From Candidatus Merdivicinus intestinigallinarum (GTDB taxonomy: Bacteria > Bacillota > Clostridia > Oscillospirales > Ruminococcaceae), in NCBI GenBank assembly GCA_018713335.1, contig DVOW01000033.1, positions 1 through 64,000 on the forward strand: a stretch of 64,000 nucleotides of DNA, written 5' to 3'. The position numbers were made by a program, and so were the translations under genes. The stretch's first letter is position 1; every line of letters begins with the position of its first letter. The notes under the pieces were generated by a model. The model did not search any database. It worked only from the letters and a program-made list of their open reading frames with translations, and had not been told where the DNA came from. Shown here piece by piece: positions 32,273-41,265 of this stretch.

Positions 32273-32770
32273 TTATTCCCCAGGCCGTTTCTGGCACAAG
32301 CGTTCCTTGATTTCTTCCAGGATACATCCGGGGACAAACTCGCTGATGTCCCCGCCGAAGCTGGCAATCTGCTTGACGATACTGGAGCTTAGATACATAT
32401 TTTCAGCCGCCGCCGTGAAAAAGATGGTTTCCGCGTCGGGGTTCAGTCTTTTGTTGGCCAGGGACATCTGGAATTCGTACTCAAAATCCGACACCGCCCG
32501 CAGGCCCTTGACAATGGCGCAGGCGTGAGCGTCCCGCAGGTAGTCGGCCAGCAGGCCGTCGGTGGAATCCACCCGGACGTTCTCCATACCGACGATGGCC
32601 TTTTCGATCAGGTGCAGCCGTTCCTCCCTGGTGAAGGAGCAGCTGTTTTTGGCGGCGTTGATGGAAACCAGCACGATCACCTGGTCAAAGAGCTTGGCCG
32701 CCCGCCGGATAATATCCAAATGGCCCAGAGTGATGGGGTCAAAGCTCCCTGGGCAGACTGCGATTCTCAT
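32273..32770 (-). CDS. coaD: Phosphopantetheine adenylyltransferase
   Basis: The 165-residue enzyme adenylates 4'-phosphopantetheine in coenzyme A synthesis. The nucleotidyltransferase motif GSFDPITLGHLDII is at the N terminus. ADYLRDAHACAIVKGLRAVSDFEYE and the YLSSSIVKQIASFGGD motif complete the active site. Length and motifs are standard. It follows rsmD, the common Firmicutes order. Confidence 0.97.
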   Translation of the reverse strand: MRIAVCPGSFDPITLGHLDIIRRAAKLFDQVIVLVSINAAKNSCSFTREERLHLIEKAIVGMENVRVDSTDGLLADYLRDAHACAIVKGLRAVSDFEYEFQMSLANKRLNPDAETIFFTAAAENMYLSSSIVKQIASFGGDISEFVPGCILEEIKERLCQKRPGE

Positions 32771-32796
32771 GGGGTCATGCTTCCTTTCTGACGGTG

Positions 32797-33345
32797 TTAC
32801 TGGGCGTCCTCCGCATGGACATAGGTCGTCACCGCGATTTTGCCGTATTTGTAATTCTTTTTCAGGACAAGGCCGCCCACTGTTTCCGGGAATTCCTCTT
32901 TATACCGGTGCTCAAAAAGCACGATGCCGCCCGGGGCCAGGACATTCTCCAGCAAGGGGAGCACCTTGGGGGCATAGCCCTCGTCGTAAGGAGGGTCCAG
33001 GAAAATAATGTCGTATTTGTCCGAAGCATGGCTCAAAAAGGAAACCACGTCGTCGGCAATGACCCGGGACTGCTTCATTAATCCGGTGGCAGTCAGGTTT
33101 TCCTTAATGACTGCCTGGGATTCCCGGGAACGGTCTACAAACACCACCCGGGACGCGCCCCGGCTCAAGGCTTCAATGCCCATCTGGCCGCAGCCGGCAA
33201 ACAGGTCCAGCATGGACGCATAAGGGACCCGGAACTGGATAATGGTGAACACCGCTTCCTTGACCATATCCGTAGTGGGCCGCACATCCAGCCCTTCCAA
33301 TGTTTTCAGCTTCCGCCCTCTGGCGGAGCCTGTAATTACTCTCAT
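32797..33345 (-). CDS. rsmD: 16S rRNA (guanine966-N2)-methyltransferase
   Basis: The 182-residue enzyme starts MRVITGSARGRKL with RPTTDMVKEAVF. The SAM-binding loop LDLFAGCGQMGIEALSRGA and the catalytic FLDPPY motif are intact. It methylates G966 in the 30S subunit. It lies upstream of coaD, as in many bacteria, and 18 bases after rodA. Confidence 0.96.
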   Translation of the reverse strand: MRVITGSARGRKLKTLEGLDVRPTTDMVKEAVFTIIQFRVPYASMLDLFAGCGQMGIEALSRGASRVVFVDRSRESQAVIKENLTATGLMKQSRVIADDVVSFLSHASDKYDIIFLDPPYDEGYAPKVLPLLENVLAPGGIVLFEHRYKEEFPETVGGLVLKKNYKYGKIAVTTYVHAEDAQ

Positions 33346-33363
33346 AGCTTCATCCTTTCTAGA

Positions 33364-34491
33364 TCAATAGCTGCGTTTCAAATTGAAGGAATACACGCTC
33401 ATGACCAGCCCCATGGCGCAGAAGGACGCCAGCAGCGAGGTCCCGCCGTAGCTGATGAAGGGCAGCGTAATGCCGATTACCGGCACCAGGCAGAGGACCA
33501 TTCCCACATTGATGGCAAACTGGAAGAAAAACATGGCGAATACCCCGACGCAGATATAACAGCCCAGCGGGTCCGCGCTGCCTCTGGCCACCAACAGCAC
33601 CTTGACGCAGATGGACACCAGCAGCAAAATCACAAAAATGCATCCCGCAAAGCCCAAGGTCTGGCCGATATGGGCCAGGATAAAATCGTTGTGGATGGCG
33701 TACACATGGTTCAAATCATCGGAAAAAAGCCCTTTCCCGAAAATCTGCCCGGAACCTAAAATCTTCTGCCCAACCTGCTGCTGGTAAGCCTCGGCCAGGG
33801 TGGAATTTTCGATATCCGCCAGCACCAAAATCCGGCGCTGCAAATAATCGTGGAAACTGGGGCTGAACCAGACAATGGGGACCGCGACGGCAATTACCCC
33901 GATCCCCGCCAAGATATACCGCCACTGCAAACCGGCGGTAAAAATCATGCACAGGAAAATGAAGAAAAACACCAGCGCCGACCCCATATCCCCCTGCTTG
34001 TAAATCAGCAGGCAGGGGACGGCCCCGTGGATGCACAAAAGCAAAACCTGTAACGGCTTGTGCATCTGGTCCCGCACCTTGGACAGATGCAGGGCAAAGG
34101 TCAGGATAAAGGAAATTTTCAAAAGCTCCGAGGGCTGAAGGCTCAGGCCGCCGATGCTGAGCCAGGCCACGTCATCGGAACCGCCCGGGTTTATGACGAA
34201 CGGTTCCGGCAGCACAAATGTGGCCAGCACCAGTCCTAGGGTCACCGGCAGGTGCACAAACCAAATCTTCGCTAAAAACCGGTAACTGATGAGGGTCATG
34301 ACAACCATGGCGATGATGCCTAAAGTCCCGGCCAGCATCTGCATTTTCAGCTGCCGCGTGGTAATAAAACCCGCCCGCAGTTCTGAATACAAAATGGTTA
34401 AGCTGAACAGCACTGCCCCTGCGCAAAGGATAAGCAGCGCCTTGTCCAGGCGGTGGAAATAATTTTTCACCGCCTGCCAGAAATCTTTCAT
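33364..34491 (-). CDS. rodA: RodA/FtsW/SpoVE-family SEDS glycosyltransferase
   Basis: The 375-residue protein has about ten helices and the SEDS motifs: DVAWLSIGGLSLQPSELLKI, CLLIYKQGDMGSALVFFFI, and near the C terminus MVLCLVPVIGITLPFISYGG. SEDS proteins polymerise lipid II, with RodA in the elongasome. The operon (fhs, rsmD, coaD) rather than a division cluster favours RodA over FtsW or SpoVE, but this is inference. It is 17 bases after fhs. Confidence 0.88.
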   Translation of the reverse strand: MKDFWQAVKNYFHRLDKALLILCAGAVLFSLTILYSELRAGFITTRQLKMQMLAGTLGIIAMVVMTLISYRFLAKIWFVHLPVTLGLVLATFVLPEPFVINPGGSDDVAWLSIGGLSLQPSELLKISFILTFALHLSKVRDQMHKPLQVLLLCIHGAVPCLLIYKQGDMGSALVFFFIFLCMIFTAGLQWRYILAGIGVIAVAVPIVWFSPSFHDYLQRRILVLADIENSTLAEAYQQQVGQKILGSGQIFGKGLFSDDLNHVYAIHNDFILAHIGQTLGFAGCIFVILLLVSICVKVLLVARGSADPLGCYICVGVFAMFFFQFAINVGMVLCLVPVIGITLPFISYGGTSLLASFCAMGLVMSVYSFNLKRSY

Positions 34492-34508
34492 GGAACTCCT
34501 CCAGGAGG

Positions 34509-36179
34509 TTAAAACAACCCGGTAATGACGCCGTTTTCATCAATGTCGATGCGTTCGGCGGCCGGGGCCTTGGGCAGCCCCGGCATGGTCATAATGCTGC
34601 CGGTCAGGACCACGATAAACCCAGCCCCCGCGGACAGCTTCACTTCGGAAACATGCAGGGTAAAGCCCTCCGGCCGGCCCAGCTTCGTGGGGTCGTCGGA
34701 CAGGGAATACTGGGTCTTGGCCATGCAGATGGGCAGGTCCCCGTGTCCCAGGGCCGTGATTTCCGCGATAGACTTCTCCGCGCCTGCTGTATAAGCCACA
34801 TCCTTGGCCCCGTAAATTTCCCGGGCAATGGTTTCGATTTTTTCCTTCACCGGCAGGGCCAAGTCGTAAATGGGGGCGAAATGGCTCTCCTTGGTTTCCA
34901 GTGTCTCCAAAACCTTCTGGGCCAGCTCCAAGCCGCCCTCGCCGCCTTTGGCAAAGACTTCGGACAAAGCGTAGCAGACGCCCATTTCCTTGCAGCAATC
35001 GTCAATGACCTTCAGTTCCGCCTCGGTGTCGGAGGGGAATCGGTTGATGGCAACAACGGCAGGAACGCCGAACTTCTGCATGTTTTCCACATGGGCTTTC
35101 AAGTTCACGATGCCGGCCTTCAAGGCGTCCAGGTTTTCGGCGTTCAAATCGGCCTTGGCCACGCCGCCGTTGTATTTCAGCGCCCGGACAGTGGCTACGA
35201 CTACCACGCAGTCGGGTTTCAGGCCCGCCTTGCGGCACTTGATGTCAAAGAATTTCTCCGCCCCCAAATCGGAGCCGAAGCCCGCCTCGGTGATGGCGTA
35301 ATCCGCCAGCTTCATGGCAAGCTTCGTAGCCTGCACCGAGTTGCAGCCGTGGGCAATGTTGGCGAAGGGCCCGCCGTGCATAAGCACCGGGGTGTTTTCC
35401 AGCGTCTGCACCAGGTTGGGCTTCAAAGCGTCCTTCAGCAGGACCGTCATCGCGCCCTGGGCCTTCAGATCCCGGGTGTAAACGGGCTTGTTGTCCCAGG
35501 TGTAGGCCACTAAGATGTTGGAGATCCGTTCCTTTAAGTCCATCAAGCTGTCTGCCAGGCAGAGGATGGCCATGATCTCGCTGGCCACAGTGATAATGAA
35601 CCCATCCTCCCTGGGAACGCCGTTGACCTTGCCGCCTAAACCCACATTGATGTAGCGCAGGGCCCGGTCGTTCATATCCAGGCAGCGTTTAAAGAGGATG
35701 CGCCTGGGGTCGATGCCCAAAGCGTTCCCCTGCTGGAGATGGTTGTCGATCATGGCGCAGAGCAGGTTGTTGGCGGCAGTGATGGCGTGCATATCGCCGG
35801 TAAAATGGAGGTTGATGTCCTCCATGGGCACCGCCTGAGCGTAGCCGCCGCCGGCAGCCCCCCCTTTAATGCCGAACACCGGCCCCAAGGAGGGTTCCCG
35901 CAGGGCGATCATGGTTTTTTTGCCCATTTTGGACAGAGCCTGCCCCAGGCCGATAGAGGTAGTGGTTTTCCCCTCCCCCGCAGGAGTGGGGTTGATAGCG
36001 GTCAGCAAAATGAGCTTTCCGTCCGGCGCCGTTTCCATGGAACGGATATACTCCTCCGAAATTTTGGCCTTGTATTTCCCGTAATATTCCAGCGCTTCCT
36101 CCGGGATACCGGCCTTGGCGGCAACCTCCCGGATGGGGAGCAGTTTTGCCTGCTGCGCAATTTCGATGTCTGTCAGCAT
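34509..36179 (-). CDS. fhs: Formate-tetrahydrofolate ligase
   Basis: The 556-residue enzyme makes 10-formyl-THF from formate, THF and ATP. The P-loop is [18 protein letters not shown] (about 62-79), preceded by LLTAI. Family segments include [32 protein letters not shown] and [20 protein letters not shown]. The C terminus ends [16 protein letters not shown]. It supplies one-carbon units or reverse flux in anaerobes. The ATG at 36179 follows GGGAGGAAC. It is the first gene of a five-gene operon. Confidence 0.97.
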   Translation of the reverse strand: MLTDIEIAQQAKLLPIREVAAKAGIPEEALEYYGKYKAKISEEYIRSMETAPDGKLILLTAINPTPAGEGKTTTSIGLGQALSKMGKKTMIALREPSLGPVFGIKGGAAGGGYAQAVPMEDINLHFTGDMHAITAANNLLCAMIDNHLQQGNALGIDPRRILFKRCLDMNDRALRYINVGLGGKVNGVPREDGFIITVASEIMAILCLADSLMDLKERISNILVAYTWDNKPVYTRDLKAQGAMTVLLKDALKPNLVQTLENTPVLMHGGPFANIAHGCNSVQATKLAMKLADYAITEAGFGSDLGAEKFFDIKCRKAGLKPDCVVVVATVRALKYNGGVAKADLNAENLDALKAGIVNLKAHVENMQKFGVPAVVAINRFPSDTEAELKVIDDCCKEMGVCYALSEVFAKGGEGGLELAQKVLETLETKESHFAPIYDLALPVKEKIETIAREIYGAKDVAYTAGAEKSIAEITALGHGDLPICMAKTQYSLSDDPTKLGRPEGFTLHVSEVKLSAGAGFIVVLTGSIMTMPGLPKAPAAERIDIDENGVITGLF

Positions 36180-36236
36180 GATAAGTTCCTCCCGCAAAAA
36201 AATTCCGGACTGCTTTCACAAAAGCATCTTGAAGCT

Positions 36237-36266
36237 ATTATAACACAATTCCCCCTGAAAACGCAA
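36237..36266 (-). promoter_or_regulatory. Promoter of the fhs operon
   Basis: On the minus strand TTGCGT (36261-36266), 18-base spacer, TATAAT (36237-36242), about 58 bases before the start. The leader is too short for a tetrahydrofolate riboswitch. The rest of the 328-base gap up to 36507 is AT-rich and holds the TATAAT (about 36432) likely used by the 81-residue gene. Confidence 0.7.
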
Positions 36267-36507
36267 CAAGTATCCGCAAGAAAAGCGCAAAATCCGAATA
36301 TTTCCGGCTGAAAATCTGCTTCGTTCGCCCAAAGGCGGCGGTTTGGCCGCGGCTTTTGCACAAATCCAATTATTTACAAAAAAAAAGCGGTTCCCTGCCC
36401 GTTTTCGACAGATTTTTTTCTGGACAAGCCGTATAATAGAATGCGTAAGAACCCGACAGATAGCATAAAATTTTGGGCATTTGACAATTGAATAGGAGGA
36501 TGATCCC

Positions 36508-36753
36508 ATGACACAGCAACACACACTCACACTACGGCTGCGCTGCCTCTGGACAGCCTGCCTGTTGGAACATCACTGGAAAACGCTGTGCCGGTTACAG
36601 AAACAGACTATCGGCACAGAACTCCGCAGCACAAAGGATCTGCACTGCCTAGAAAGAAAAATCGGCAGGGAGATGGCGTTGATCCACTATTATACACAGG
36701 TATATCAGCTTTACATCAAAGGCGCCGATCATCCAGAACGGCTTGCAATTTAA
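36508..36753 (+). CDS. Small basic protein of unknown function
   Basis: The 81-residue protein (MTQQHTLTLRLRCLWTACLL, then HHWKTLCRLQKQTIGTELR) is rich in His, Arg, Leu and Cys with no recognised domain. AGGAGG lies eight bases before the ATG. A TATAAT about 75 bases upstream and a strong terminator directly after the stop bracket it as a separate transcription unit. That placement is the main evidence that it is real. It sits at the edge of the prophage on the opposite strand. Confidence 0.55.
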   Translation: MTQQHTLTLRLRCLWTACLLEHHWKTLCRLQKQTIGTELRSTKDLHCLERKIGREMALIHYYTQVYQLYIKGADHPERLAI

Positions 36754-36757
36754 CAAA

Positions 36758-36804
36758 ACAGCCCGTTTCCGTCAGGGTTCGCGGAAACGGGCTGTTTATT
36801 TTTT
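36758..36804. terminator. Strong terminator, probably bidirectional
   Basis: ACAGCCCGTTTCC pairs perfectly with GGAAACGGGCTGT, followed by TTATTTTTTG. On the other strand GTTTTGTTAAA follows the stem, 18 bases beyond the holin stop. It therefore also closes the prophage late operon. Confidence 0.9.
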
Positions 36805-36821
36805 GTTTTCAGTCAGAAGGT

Positions 36822-37082
36822 TTAAGATACCGGCTGTTCGTGATTTCCTCTGCGTCCCTGCCAGCAGTCCCGCTCCGGGACCGGTGCTTCCAGCCGGTCC
36901 AGCTGCCCCTTCATCTGCTCCACAGACTGGGCGATCTTTTGAAGCAGCTGGGCCTGCTCCTTTAAAATGCGGTGATAGCTTTTTTCCCGTTCCTCATTTT
37001 TCCGGAGCACCCATAAAAGGAGGAATACAAACAGCCCGGCATAAAGTCCCTGGCCCAGGGCCGCAGTCAATATCTCCTCCAT
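36822..37082 (-). CDS. BhlA/UviB-like holin
   Basis: The 86-residue protein has one N-terminal transmembrane helix (QGLYAGLFVFLLLWVL), then KNEEREKSYHRILKEQAQLL and a charged coiled region. This matches the BhlA/UviB family of phage and bacteriocin holins. It would permeabilise the membrane for release. It begins directly at the stop of the preceding small membrane gene. No endolysin gene lies next to it. Confidence 0.8.
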   Translation of the reverse strand: MEEILTAALGQGLYAGLFVFLLLWVLRKNEEREKSYHRILKEQAQLLQKIAQSVEQMKGQLDRLEAPVPERDCWQGRRGNHEQPVS

Positions 37083-37259
37083 TTACTCCCCTTTCCCGCC
37101 GGTTTGGGTGCCGAAGTAAAAGGCGATCACTGTGGTAAAAATCATTAAAAACTGTTCCGCAGCCACTGTTCCCCGCAGGGTAACAACGGCAAACACCGCC
37201 GTAAGGGCCAGGGTCACCAGGCTTTTGATGGTCAGCAGCCGCGCAAGGCGTTCTTTCAT
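37083..37259 (-). CDS. Small phage membrane protein, holin-like
   Basis: The 58-residue protein (MKERLARLLTIKSLVTLALT, then a helix, then AAEQFLMIFTTVIAFYFGTQ) has two hydrophobic helices. It resembles small membrane proteins that accompany holins in Clostridia and Listeria phages. It uses TAAATG juncture with the next holin gene. At under 60 codons it is easily missed. Confidence 0.7.
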   Translation of the reverse strand: MKERLARLLTIKSLVTLALTAVFAVVTLRGTVAAEQFLMIFTTVIAFYFGTQTGGKGE

Positions 37260-37271
37260 AAAACCCCTCCC

Positions 37272-37418
37272 TTATTCTTCCTGGGGCATAGCCAGGATCT
37301 GCTCCAGTTCCTCCTCGCTAATAAACACCGGCACATAACCGGTCAGGGTTTCCCTGTCCAGCCTGCCCAGCACCCACATATTGGATAAAAAACCGTAAAA
37401 CATATTTTTTGCCGCCAT
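37272..37418 (-). CDS. XkdX-like small tail protein
   Basis: The 48-residue protein MAAKNMFYGFLSNMWVLGRL with a late ISEEELEQILAM has the aromatic N terminus, LGRLxxETL turn and ISEEELEQI end typical of the XkdX family found just after tail fibre genes. Function is unknown. An AGGGGGAT site precedes the ATG. Position between the fibre accessory gene and holins agrees with PBSX order. Confidence 0.65.
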   Translation of the reverse strand: MAAKNMFYGFLSNMWVLGRLDRETLTGYVPVFISEEELEQILAMPQEE

Positions 37419-37430
37419 AACAAATCCCCC

Positions 37431-37745
37431 TTACTGCATGGAAACCATGCTCATTAACCCCAGCACCGCGTCGTTTACCGCCGCCACCTGGGTTTCCAGT
37501 TCTGTGATGCGGCTGTCCGGCGCAACGGGGTTTTCCATAAATTTCCCGTCGGAATAGATCATGCCGGGCTTCGCGTCCCCGGTCCCTTCGGTGATCTCCA
37601 CATACCGGTTCACCAGGTCCGGGTGGATGATGTCCTCGATGGCCAGTTCTCCGGGCTGCACCTCTGCTTTTTTAAAACCGGAACAGCGTGCTTCAATGGA
37701 CATTACCTGCCCGCCGTATTCTACGAATGCGTATCGTTTGGTCAT
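37431..37745 (-). CDS. Prophage tail-region protein of unknown function
   Basis: The 104-residue protein starts MTKRYAFVEYGGQVMSIEAR. It includes VNRYVEITEGTGDAKPGMIY and ends with a short coiled segment (RITELETQVAAVNDAVLGLM). The position after the fibre gene is that of XkdW-like or host-specificity accessory proteins in PBSX-type elements. It could act in fibre assembly, which is inference from position only. It has normal phage-region GC, unlike the 3' end of the fibre gene beside it. Confidence 0.6.
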   Translation of the reverse strand: MTKRYAFVEYGGQVMSIEARCSGFKKAEVQPGELAIEDIIHPDLVNRYVEITEGTGDAKPGMIYSDGKFMENPVAPDSRITELETQVAAVNDAVLGLMSMVSMQ

Positions 37746-37756
37746 GTTATCCCTCC

Positions 37757-39253
37757 TTAATCTAAAACCATTTCCACAAAAATAGCTCCGTTTGCCCCCA
37801 TCGGATAATCAATATCTGTGTCATGCCCAGTGATAACTTGAACCCATTCCCCATCAGCTGTCCGAGCAGCCGCGCTGGAACCGCACCCAGCCCCAAATCC
37901 AAAATATTTGTTTTGAATTGAACCGAAATTACGGTCGTTTAATAAATACGGTCTAATGCTATCATCTTCGACCATATTATATGGTGGATTTTTAAAGCCA
38001 GCTATTTTTCCTGGAGAACCTTTAGCGCCTCCAAAAGGAGCTTGAGAAGACGTGCTTCCGCCATCGGCGCCGTTTACAAAACCTCCTCCGCTAGAAATTT
38101 CATTTCCTATGATTCCGTTTCCTCCGTTCCATACTTGATCTCCAGAGCCAGAACCTCCTATGCCTGGGTTTATACCACTACCATTACCTCCAGCTATTGC
38201 CGTCACTAAATTTCCAAACGAGCTTTGACTGTCATTTACTGTAATTGTATAAGATTCACCCTTTTTTAAGTCTTTTGTTACAGTTGCGATTCCTCCGGCG
38301 GCTCCGCCACCGCCTGTCAAAGTATAAGAATCTCGTCCCCATGCTCCGAACCCTCCAAAACCGCCATGACCTATAGCCGTTATTTTATATATCCCAGTTT
38401 GAGGAACAATAAAAGTCCCATTTTGAGTAAGAATCGCTAACACGTCCATTGTTCCCGCCGGGAGCTTTTGGCCCCCGGCCGCCTTAAAATTTACCTTTTT
38501 CCCCGCTGTATCAACGACCACCGGGACAGAAGCTCCGGAAACAAAAAGGTTATCCTCAGGCTCCTCGCCGTTACTGAGCTGGATGGTGTAAGCCGTCCCG
38601 TCCACCGTGAAAGTGTCCCCGGCCGCATAGGCCGCCGTAGCCGTGAACACGCAGGAAACCGTCCCGGATACCCCGGAAAGGCCGGTCAGGGCGTGAGTGG
38701 TTTCGCTTTTGGCATGGGCGAGGGGGAAAACGGTGCGGCTGTCCCATTTCTGCTTGTCGGCAGCCGTCACATGGATGCCGCTGTCCCCGGTATGGGCGGC
38801 AAACTCCTGCTGGGTGACAAACAGCACCCCGGAAAAGTCTGTGACCACCTGATCCGGTTCCACCAAAATGGTGATGTTGATGATCTTTTCATCTAAAATC
38901 CCGCCTGCGCCGCTTAAATAGTCCCCTCTGTCGCCGGCGTTACCGTAAACCGCCAAAACCTCCCCGCCGGATGCCGGGTCCTGCGCGTAAACGCCCACTT
39001 CCCGCCAGAAAAACGGCGGGACCTCTGTCCCCGGCGTGATCACCGACTGAATACTCACCTGGTTTTCATACCGTTCCACTGAACCGATCTCCAGTTGGAT
39101 TTTCGGGGAAATCACCCCTTCTACCTGGCTCAGATCGCCGCCGTAGCCGCCGTCGCCCAAAACCATTTTGGCAAAAGTCAAAGGCTCCCCGCCGACGGAA
39201 GCCGCCAAAAGCTCCCGCCCTTTTTCCGTTATGCAAATTTCAAACTGCGCCAT
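37757..39253 (-). CDS. Tail fibre/collar protein with glycine-rich receptor-binding tip
   Basis: The 498-residue protein starts with the DUF3751 tail-collar fibre domain (FEICITEKGRELLAASVGGE, LTFAKMVLGDG, PFFWREVGVYA). A middle stalk follows. The C-terminal 220 residues are glycine- and serine-rich (GGFGGFGAWGRD, GGGGAAGGIATV, GGSTSSQAPFGGAKGSPG). DNA for that tip (about 37757-38440) is clearly AT-richer than the rest of the operon and uses different codons. The tip was probably exchanged by horizontal transfer and would bind the host surface. Confidence 0.85.
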   Translation of the reverse strand: MAQFEICITEKGRELLAASVGGEPLTFAKMVLGDGGYGGDLSQVEGVISPKIQLEIGSVERYENQVSIQSVITPGTEVPPFFWREVGVYAQDPASGGEVLAVYGNAGDRGDYLSGAGGILDEKIINITILVEPDQVVTDFSGVLFVTQQEFAAHTGDSGIHVTAADKQKWDSRTVFPLAHAKSETTHALTGLSGVSGTVSCVFTATAAYAAGDTFTVDGTAYTIQLSNGEEPEDNLFVSGASVPVVVDTAGKKVNFKAAGGQKLPAGTMDVLAILTQNGTFIVPQTGIYKITAIGHGGFGGFGAWGRDSYTLTGGGGAAGGIATVTKDLKKGESYTITVNDSQSSFGNLVTAIAGGNGSGINPGIGGSGSGDQVWNGGNGIIGNEISSGGGFVNGADGGSTSSQAPFGGAKGSPGKIAGFKNPPYNMVEDDSIRPYLLNDRNFGSIQNKYFGFGAGCGSSAAARTADGEWVQVITGHDTDIDYPMGANGAIFVEMVLD

Positions 39254-39776
39254 CTTCCCGTTCCTTTCCGCTAATGATTTCCCCTGTCCGCATCAACACG
39301 CCGAAGCGCCCCGGCATTTTTGTCCGGTAAAGGAGCCCCATGTGCAGCTCCATATTGGCGGGGATGCTCTGCCGGAGGGAGTGATAAAGGGATGCAATGC
39401 TCCCCTCCAGCTTTTGATCCACCCCTACCTGAAGCCGGAAATGCTCCGTGTCCTGGGTTGCGTAAAAGTTGCCTTCGCCGCAGTCCGCCAGAAGCTTTTC
39501 CAGGAGCCACCCCATGGAAAAGGGCGGCAGGTTCCGCAGCATCCCCAAAACCCGCATCCTCCGCTGCTCCAAGGTCAGCGTCCCCTGGTCCTGAAGCCCC
39601 AGCATCCGTTCAAATCGGCTGAGTCCTTCCTCACCGGCCGTTTCCGCACCGCACTCATCCTGCACCTTCCGGCACCAGTCCCGGACCCATTCCGTTTCCG
39701 GCTCCGTCCCGGCCCCAAGCCCCTGAAAGTCCCGGATCCCCCGCAGAAATTCCGGCAGATAATCCAAATATGTCAT
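39240..39776 (-). CDS. XkdU/YmfQ-like tail protein
   Basis: The 178-residue protein begins MTYLDYLPEFLRGIRDFQGL and contains ERMLGLQDQGTLTLEQRRMR, typical of the DUF2313/YmfQ baseplate-wedge (tail protein I-like) family that links baseplate to fibre. The ATG at 39776 follows CGGAGGAA. It overlaps the baseplate J stop by four bases and the fibre start by 14 bases. Confidence 0.82.
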   Translation of the reverse strand: MTYLDYLPEFLRGIRDFQGLGAGTEPETEWVRDWCRKVQDECGAETAGEEGLSRFERMLGLQDQGTLTLEQRRMRVLGMLRNLPPFSMGWLLEKLLADCGEGNFYATQDTEHFRLQVGVDQKLEGSIASLYHSLRQSIPANMELHMGLLYRTKMPGRFGVLMRTGEIISGKEREDGAV

Positions 39777-40855
39777 GCTGTTTCCTCCGCAATTTCCCAA
39801 GTGACCTCGCCCAGCACCGGGACCTCCTCCGCCGAAAGCTCCAGATTGGAAACCTTCCCGTCCAGCGTTACCGAAGCGTCCAGGATCCCCTCAGCGGAAA
39901 GCACCGCCATCACCGCCTGGCTCACCCGGACCACCAGCCGTTCCTCCTGGTCCCAGCTTTTCCGAAGGCTGTAAAAATACTGCTCCACAGCCGCCCTGGC
40001 CGCTTCCTTGCCGTCCTCGGAGGAAGCTCCTTCCGCTAAAGTCAGCGTGCCGGTCACCGGGATTGCCCGGGGGGACGCCGCCTGCACCTCCACCTTGTGG
40101 CCAATGGGGGCAAAGCCTTTGCCCGCACCCGGTTCCGGGTCAGCCGCAGCCTTTACCGCGGCCGTCAGCTCCCCGTCCGCAGGCTGGAAGGCTTCATTCA
40201 GCAGGGTCAGCCGCACGGTCCCGCCTCCGGAGGGCACCGGCGTCACCTTGACGGCCCCAACGCCGCCCAGGGCCAGCACTTTTTCCCGGTAATCCGCCAG
40301 GTTCCCGCCGAAAGCAGGCTCCAGGGCCTGCCCCAAAACCCGTTCCCGCAGCTCCTCGTCGGTTTCCGCCGGCGCCCCCGGGGAAATCAGCCCAGTAATC
40401 TTGGCCGACCCGAAATTTTCCAGGTAATCCACCGGCAGAAGCTCCCCGGATTCCAAATTTCCTTCCACGCCCGGCTGCTGGCAGATAAGCCGGTAAACGC
40501 CTTCCCGTTCCAAATCACCCCGTTTGTAAAAAACACTGCCGCAGCCGAACCGCATCCCCGCCGGGACCTGCATAGGCGACCCGTCCGCGGCGGTAAACTC
40601 GCCCCGGCACACGGCGCAGGACGCCTCTTTCCGGGAAAGCCCCGCCTGCTTTGCCAGCCGGTCCAGATATTCCCCGGCGCTGGTGTCCGCAAAAGCCAGG
40701 TCAAGCCCAGCCGAAAGCTCCAGATACGCCTGGCAAAGCTCGGCGCACACCGGCCCCACCGCCGTCCAGATTAGGCTCCCTTCCCGCTTGTCCACTGTCC
40801 CGGGGACCCGGGACAGTACCCGTTCCATCAGTTCCTCATAAGTTGGAATTTCCAT
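39773..40855 (-). CDS. Baseplate J-like protein (XkdT-like)
   Basis: The 360-residue protein has the baseplate J architecture: VDKREGSLIWTAVGPVCAEL near the N terminus, then ADTSAGEYLDRLAKQAGL, QPGVEGNL, and the typical PGAPAETDEELRERVLGQAL stretch. Then VLALGGVGAVKVTPVPSGGG leads into the C-terminal domain. It forms the wedge of a contractile tail baseplate. It overlaps the XkdS-like gene by 20 bases and the XkdU-like gene by four. Confidence 0.92.
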   Translation of the reverse strand: MEIPTYEELMERVLSRVPGTVDKREGSLIWTAVGPVCAELCQAYLELSAGLDLAFADTSAGEYLDRLAKQAGLSRKEASCAVCRGEFTAADGSPMQVPAGMRFGCGSVFYKRGDLEREGVYRLICQQPGVEGNLESGELLPVDYLENFGSAKITGLISPGAPAETDEELRERVLGQALEPAFGGNLADYREKVLALGGVGAVKVTPVPSGGGTVRLTLLNEAFQPADGELTAAVKAAADPEPGAGKGFAPIGHKVEVQAASPRAIPVTGTLTLAEGASSEDGKEAARAAVEQYFYSLRKSWDQEERLVVRVSQAVMAVLSAEGILDASVTLDGKVSNLELSAEEVPVLGEVTWEIAEETA

Positions 40856-41255
40856 TGCTCCCTCCTATCGCCGCTTCTACCAGCACCGTGCCTCCGCCGG
40901 ATTTAAGGGAAACGCTTCCTTCCAAAGAATCCCCCCGGGCGGAGAATTTGCCGCTTTTTACCTCGGAAAACCGGCTGTCCACGGAGAGGGCCTCCTCCGC
41001 CATGGAAGGCGCTGCCGCCGCCGCGTAATCCCGATTCTGGCCAATAAGGCTTTCCAGCTCGCTGCCGTAATCGAAGCTGTAGATCAAATGCCGGAACCGG
41101 GGCGTCAGCAAGGCAAGCATTGCCGCCTGCTTGAGCGCCTCCGCCCCGTCCAGCACACCGTCTATCCGATTTTCCTCCCAGTTGATTTTCCATGTCCGGG
41201 AAGGCATTTCCTCCCCTTGGGTCCATGCCGCCGTTTCCGGCAAAAGTCCCGCCAT
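40836..41255 (-). CDS. XkdS-like DUF2634 baseplate protein
   Basis: The 139-residue protein has WKINWEENRIDGVLDGAEAL followed by LLTPRFRHLIYSFDYGSELE. This is the conserved core of DUF2634 (gp25-like baseplate) proteins, where EAL, R and YG residues are typical. The start at 41255 follows AAAGGAGGA. It lies between DUF2577 and baseplate J genes, the PBSX order. Confidence 0.85.
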   Translation of the reverse strand: MAGLLPETAAWTQGEEMPSRTWKINWEENRIDGVLDGAEALKQAAMLALLTPRFRHLIYSFDYGSELESLIGQNRDYAAAAAPSMAEEALSVDSRFSEVKSGKFSARGDSLEGSVSLKSGGGTVLVEAAIGGSNGNSNL

Positions 41256-41265
41256 AATTCCTCCT

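Noticed and set aside
34653-35513. 286-codon plus-strand frame opposite fhs
   Set aside because: Shadow of the fhs coding sequence, no family resemblance.
36180-36240. Tetrahydrofolate riboswitch upstream of fhs
   Set aside because: The leader from the likely transcription start is under 60 bases and lacks the expected conserved segments.
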